Assembly (NCBI GenBank): GCA_947453445.1
Contig: CANGGP010000012.1
Span: forward strand, 1-64,000
Direction: 5' to 3'
DNA: 64,000 bases
Source of the DNA: Sphingobacteriaceae bacterium
GTDB taxonomy: Bacteria; Bacteroidota; Bacteroidia; B-17B0; Aurantibacillaceae
Below are positions 60,492 through 64,000 of the stretch, piece by piece. The translations under genes and the position numbers were made by a program. Numbering within the stretch: the stretch's first letter is position 1; each line of letters opens with the position of its first letter. The notes under the pieces are model-generated. The model searched no databases. It was not told the DNA's origin and was given only the letters and a program-made list of their open reading frames with translations.

Positions 60492-61286
60492 ATGACTTTT
60501 TTGCAAGCCTTTATTATTGCAGTGGTTGAAGGTTTAACCGAATTTTTACCCGTTTCTTCTACAGGGCACATGATGATTACAACTGCCTTGTTGGGCATGA
60601 AAATCACCCCATTCGTAAAATTATTTACTGTAGCCATTCAGTTGGGCGCCATTTTAAGCGTGGTGTTCTTGTACTTTAAACGCTTCTTTAAATCCATTCA
60701 TTTTTACATCAAACTTTTTGTGGCTTTTATCCCCAGTGCCATCATGGGTTTGTTGTTCGGCGATTGGATTGATGCACAACTCGAAAATGTTTTTGGTGTT
60801 GCCATTGCTTTATTTGTAGGTGGAATCATTTTGCTGTTTGTGGATAAATGGTTTCAATCGCCAAGCATCGAAACTGAAGAAAAAGTTGGATTTTTAAAAG
60901 CCTTTAAAATTGGTGCCTTTCAATGCTTGGCATTGTTTCCGGGTGTTAGTCGCAGTGCCTCCACCATCATTGGCGGCATGAGCCAAGGCTTAACACGACA
61001 AGTAGCCGCCGAATTTTCTTTCTTTTTAGCTGTACCAACAATGCTGGCGGCCACTTTAAAAAAATTACTCGATTTTTACAAAGAAGGTCTTAGCCTTAGC
61101 GGCCAAGAAATCAATCTTTTGTTATTCGGAAATTTAATTGCCTTTGTGGTGGCCATCATGGCAATTAAAAGTTTGTTGAACATCCTTAACAAGCATGGCT
61201 TTAAGGCATTTGGTGTCTACCGCATCATTGTTGGTGCCATCCTCATTCTGTTGTTTTTAGCCGGCATCAACATCGCCGTGGTTTAA
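60492..61286 (+). CDS. uppP: Undecaprenyl-diphosphatase UppP (BacA)
   Basis: This 264-residue polytopic protein has both signature loops: [14 protein letters not shown] at about 13-27 and [11 protein letters not shown] near 153. It dephosphorylates undecaprenyl pyrophosphate so the carrier can be reused in peptidoglycan and O-glycan synthesis, and confers bacitracin resistance. It is the third gene of the DUF3098 operon and complements the polysaccharide genes on the other strand. Confidence 0.97.
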   Translation: MTFLQAFIIAVVEGLTEFLPVSSTGHMMITTALLGMKITPFVKLFTVAIQLGAILSVVFLYFKRFFKSIHFYIKLFVAFIPSAIMGLLFGDWIDAQLENVFGVAIALFVGGIILLFVDKWFQSPSIETEEKVGFLKAFKIGAFQCLALFPGVSRSASTIIGGMSQGLTRQVAAEFSFFLAVPTMLAATLKKLLDFYKEGLSLSGQEINLLLFGNLIAFVVAIMAIKSLLNILNKHGFKAFGVYRIIVGAILILLFLAGINIAVV

Positions 61287-61342
61287 CAGCGCCTTGTTAA
61301 TTTTATCCTGTTTTTCATTCAATGGGTATCAATTAAATAAAA

Positions 61343-61350
61343 TAGCTTTG
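61343..61350 (+). promoter_or_regulatory. -7 promoter box of ftsX
   Basis: TAGCTTTG is an exact TAnnTTTG match 15 bp before the GTG start of ftsX; the -33 element is weak. Confidence 0.55.
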
Positions 61351-61365
61351 TGAAAACACATTATA

Positions 61366-62235
61366 GTGAGCGATAAACTAACAAAAAAACGATTAAGAAC
61401 TTCCGGTGTTACCGTGATCATCAGTTTATCTTTGGTGCTTTTTATGTTAGGAACACTGGGCTTATTGGTTATCAACGCCAATAAACTATCTACACACTTT
61501 AAAGAAAATGTTGGTTTTCAAATTTATTTGAAAGATGTTGCCACCTCGGCCCAAACCGATATGTTGATGCAAGATTTGAATGAATCACTTTTTGCAAAAA
61601 GCGTAAACCTGATCAGCAAAGAAAAAGCAGCCGAAAAATTAAGAACCGATTTGGGTGAAGATTTTGTGGCTTTTTTGGGCAATAACCCATTGCTAAATTC
61701 GGTCGACATTAAGCTGAATGCCGAATACGCCAATACCGACACCTTGGCGCGCATTGAAAAAAATTTATTGCAAATGCCTTTTGTAAAAGAAGTTGTGTAT
61801 CAAAAAGTACTTATCGACAAACTCAATAAAAACACAAAGGCTGTTGCTATTTTTATTTTGATTTTTAGTGGTGCCCTTTTAATTGTTGCCATCGCCCTCA
61901 TCAACAACACCATTCGTTTATCCATTTATTCGCAACGTTTTTTAATTCGCACCATGTATTTGGTTGGCGCCACGCGGGCATTCATCAGTAAACCTTTTAT
62001 TTTTAAAGGCCTGCGCCAAGGTATTATTTCAGGCATCATCGCCGGATTTCTTTTGTCGGGTTTATTAATTTTATGCACCCGATTTATTCCTGATTTAATT
62101 GAAATTCAAGACGAAAATGTATTGATGATTTTATTCAGCGGCATTGTTTTAGTAGGCATTATCATCTCCTCGTTCAGCGCATTTTTATCCGTTTCACGCT
62201 ATCTGCGCCTTAAAACCAGCGATTTATACTTTTAA
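61366..62235 (+). CDS. ftsX: Cell division protein FtsX
   Basis: The protein has 289 residues and starts at GTG. It has a cytoplasmic tail, TM1 (VTVIISLSLVLFMLGTLGLL), the extracellular FtsX domain (about 50-160; FQIYLKDVATSAQTDMLM, FAKSVNLISKEKAAEKL), and three C-terminal helices (IRTMYLVGATRAFISKPFIF). With FtsE it controls peptidoglycan hydrolases at the septum. ftsE is not in the window. It has its own promoter after uppP. Confidence 0.96.
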   Translation: MSDKLTKKRLRTSGVTVIISLSLVLFMLGTLGLLVINANKLSTHFKENVGFQIYLKDVATSAQTDMLMQDLNESLFAKSVNLISKEKAAEKLRTDLGEDFVAFLGNNPLLNSVDIKLNAEYANTDTLARIEKNLLQMPFVKEVVYQKVLIDKLNKNTKAVAIFILIFSGALLIVAIALINNTIRLSIYSQRFLIRTMYLVGATRAFISKPFIFKGLRQGIISGIIAGFLLSGLLILCTRFIPDLIEIQDENVLMILFSGIVLVGIIISSFSAFLSVSRYLRLKTSDLYF

Positions 62236-62268
62236 TTTATCTTAACCTTTTTACAGTAAAAAGATTCT

Positions 62269-62276
62269 TAAATTTG
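62269..62276 (+). promoter_or_regulatory. -7 promoter box of the BI-1 family gene
   Basis: TAAATTTG is an exact TAnnTTTG match 22 bp before the ATG. A small AT-rich hairpin (CTTTTTA-CAG-TAAAAAG, 62247-62263) lies just upstream. Confidence 0.6.
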
Positions 62277-62298
62277 TATCCTTAATTTTATTTAAACC

Positions 62299-63030
62299 AT
62301 GGATAACACTTCTAGAAACACCGATCTTGAATCATTAGATTTTACCACCGTTGCCGGCGAAAATAAATTGTTACGCAATTCATTTTCTTGGATGGCTTTG
62401 GCCATGTTACTCACTTCCATTTCAGCCATTCTTTTCGCCTTCATGCCGGGCTTAACTTCTTTATTATTAACCGCAACAGAAACAGGCGTGAAGCTGAGCA
62501 TTTTTGCCTACGTGGTAATGTTTGCCCCACTACTTTTTGTATTGGGAATTAATTTCGGCTTAAACAAGCTGTCTTATCCGGCCTTAATCGGACTTTTTGT
62601 TGCCTATTCAATCGTAAACGGCATCAGCTTTAGCTTCATCTTTTTAATTTATAACATTGGCTCAATCATCAATGTATTTTTAAGCACTACCGCTTTATTC
62701 GCCGTGATGGCCATTGCTGGTTATACCACCAAAACCGATTTAACCAAAATGGGCAGCTTATTAATGATTGGTGTGGTAGGCATTGTGATTGCCTCTTTAA
62801 TCAATATGTTTATGCACAGTGCCGGATTTGATTATCTCATCAGCATTTTAGGCGTGATTATTTTCACCGGTTTAACCGCATACGATGTTCAAAAAATTAA
62901 AAATATTGGTTACGAAGCCAATGGCACGCAAACCGCAAAATTGGGCATTATTGGTGCTTTAACCCTTTACCTCGATTTTATCAATCTTTTCCTTTTCTTA
63001 CTACGTTTATTCGGCGGCAAAAGAGATTAA
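62299..63030 (+). CDS. Bax inhibitor-1/YccA family membrane protein
   Basis: This 243-residue protein has seven transmembrane helices. The BI-1 pattern is clear: LLRNSFSWMALAMLLTSISA, IVNGISFSFIFLIYN, TTALFAVMAIAGYTTKTDLT and the C-terminal TAYDVQKIKNIGYEANG with the conserved Asp. YccA/YetJ-type members leak calcium or inhibit FtsH. It is monocistronic, ended by a strong terminator. Confidence 0.95.
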   Translation: MDNTSRNTDLESLDFTTVAGENKLLRNSFSWMALAMLLTSISAILFAFMPGLTSLLLTATETGVKLSIFAYVVMFAPLLFVLGINFGLNKLSYPALIGLFVAYSIVNGISFSFIFLIYNIGSIINVFLSTTALFAVMAIAGYTTKTDLTKMGSLLMIGVVGIVIASLINMFMHSAGFDYLISILGVIIFTGLTAYDVQKIKNIGYEANGTQTAKLGIIGALTLYLDFINLFLFLLRLFGGKRD

Positions 63031-63050
63031 TATTTTTTTAACCAAAAATG

Positions 63051-63075
63051 AAGCCACAGCAATGTGGCTTTTTTT
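63051..63075 (+). terminator. Rho-independent terminator
   Basis: AAGCCACA (63051-63058), a GCAA tetraloop and TGTGGCTT (63063-63070) are followed by a T run, 20 bp after the BI-1 family stop. Confidence 0.92.
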
Positions 63076-63163
63076 ATTTCATTTAATGGGCATATCCCCA
63101 TTCTTGATGATTCAAACTATAAGTTCAGTTATTGAACAAACTGTTAATTAGGTGTTTAATTGA

Positions 63164-63171
63164 TATATTTG
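63164..63171 (+). promoter_or_regulatory. -7 promoter box of the last gene
   Basis: TATATTTG is an exact TAnnTTTG match about 65 bp before the ATG at 63236. Confidence 0.5.
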
Positions 63172-63235
63172 TAGATAATCATCTGGATTTTTAGTTTTAA
63201 ATGTTTTAAGTCCTAATTTGATTAGAACCAAGTAC

Positions 63236-64000
63236 ATGAAAAAATATTCGATCATATTTTTCCTTTTTTTGAGTTTCATCGGCTACGATGTTTTTTCACA
63301 AGCAACCAATACCAATTGTGCTTCGCCTACGCCTTTCTGCACAGGCCAAACCATGAACTTTCCCGCAGTTACCGGTAATGGCCAAGCACAAACTGGTCCT
63401 AATTACGGTTGTTTAGGTTCACAACCCAGACCAAGTTGGTTTTATTTTCAAGCGGCCACTTCTGGGCCAATGGTCATTACCATGGCTGCCAATAACGACA
63501 TTGATTTTATTTGTTGGGGCCCCTTTAACAATCTTAATAATTGTGGAAATCTTACTTCCTCAACGCAAGTTCCCGGTTCCGGTTATGGCAATTCTTCCTC
63601 AAATGGTTGCAGTTACTCAGGTAATGCCACTGAAACACTCACCATTGCCAATTGTGTACCCGGGCAATTTTACATCTTACTTATTACCAATTACAGCGGT
63701 GCTACTCAAAACATTACCTTTCAACAAGCCAATGCAAACAGCCCGGGCCATGCCACTACAAACTGTGGTTTTATTTGTATTGTTACCCCAACCAACTCAG
63801 GCTTAGTTTGCGCCGGAAGCACTGCTACTATTAGTTGCGCAACAAGTTCGGCAGTTACCAGCTATACTTGGTTCGGACCAAGTGGTTTTAACTCGAACAT
63901 GAACATTAACACTGTTGCTTTGCAAAATACAGCCACCTTCACGTTACAAGGCACTGTTAGTTCTACCATTTCTACTGCCCCTACCAGCACATGCGAAGCA
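63236..64000 (+). CDS. N-terminal part of a large secreted adhesin-type protein (3' end outside window)
   Basis: The frame is open from ATG 63236 to the window end (255 codons). A signal peptide (KKYSIIFFLFLSFIGYDVFSQ) precedes a domain widespread in flavobacterial surface proteins: CASPTPFCTGQTMNFPA, GCLGSQPRPSWFYFQ, DIDFICWGPF, GQFYILLITNYSGATQNITF. An Ig-like segment begins near residue 190 (SYTWFGPSGFNS). A T9SS tail is expected downstream but not seen. Proteins of this type are gliding or adhesion surface filaments; that role is inferred. Confidence 0.85.
   Translation, partial: MKKYSIIFFLFLSFIGYDVFSQATNTNCASPTPFCTGQTMNFPAVTGNGQAQTGPNYGCLGSQPRPSWFYFQAATSGPMVITMAANNDIDFICWGPFNNLNNCGNLTSSTQVPGSGYGNSSSNGCSYSGNATETLTIANCVPGQFYILLITNYSGATQNITFQQANANSPGHATTNCGFICIVTPTNSGLVCAGSTATISCATSSAVTSYTWFGPSGFNSNMNINTVALQNTATFTLQGTVSSTISTAPTSTCEA

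Overview
The window is chromosomal DNA of a Bacteroidota bacterium, most like Flavobacteriales or a related T9SS-bearing order. The evidence is AT-rich DNA without Shine-Dalgarno sites, many promoters with the phylum-specific TAnnTTTG -7 box, at least nine complete proteins with type IX secretion (T9SS) C-terminal sorting domains, PorZ, an S46 dipeptidyl-peptidase, and Bacteroidota-type gene groupings (SPFH plus Arc, DUF3098-uppP-ftsX). I see no rRNA, prophage, transposase or CRISPR. There is one intact tRNA, Arg-CCG.

Layout. 1-4.5 kb: tail of a beta-barrel gene, an SPFH gene with a frameshifted Arc-type regulator, two DUF1801 proteins and an acyltransferase. 4.6-14 kb: a reductase, three T9SS cargo genes including an Omp28-like protein, a TPR protein, an arylsulfotransferase and a DPP7-type peptidase. 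14-17.3 kb: membrane and LEA-type proteins and CsbD. 17.4-18.9 kb: a non-coding tRNA-Arg locus with a 171-bp tandem array, a 127-bp cloverleaf of inverted repeats, a truncated tRNA-Arg, a GIY-YIG nuclease without a normal start, the intact tRNA-Arg, and a 97-bp repeat of the tRNA promoter and 5' end. 19-22 kb: porZ-recO. 22-30.7 kb: two giant PKD-repeat adhesins, then an ECF sigma factor, a two-membrane-spanning anti-sigma-like barrel protein and a PKD lipoprotein. 30.9-36.8 kb: cinA, a GT-C-like protein, ubiD, mscS. 37.6-47 kb: mazG, more T9SS cargo, an outer-membrane protein, a double ABC ATPase, a PrsW protease, DedA and a lipoprotein. 47.7-52.4 kb: a transaldolase-CBS fusion next to a KdsC-like phosphatase, a fatty acid hydroxylase and an SF1 helicase. 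52.5-59.7 kb: a PKD protein, TolC and a surface-polysaccharide block (gmd, fcl, Wzi-like, WecA/MraY-like). 59.8-64 kb: DUF3098, uppP, ftsX, a BI-1 family protein and the start of another secreted protein.

Working together: much of the window serves the cell envelope, namely T9SS cargo and its PorZ accessory, polysaccharide initiation and GDP-fucose supply, lipid-carrier recycling, and envelope sensing through sigma/anti-sigma. The intergenic DNA is unusually rich in hairpin repeats. Two dispersed families (three copies and two copies) keep their base-pairing while the stem sequences change. The tRNA-Arg locus is the least explained part of the window.
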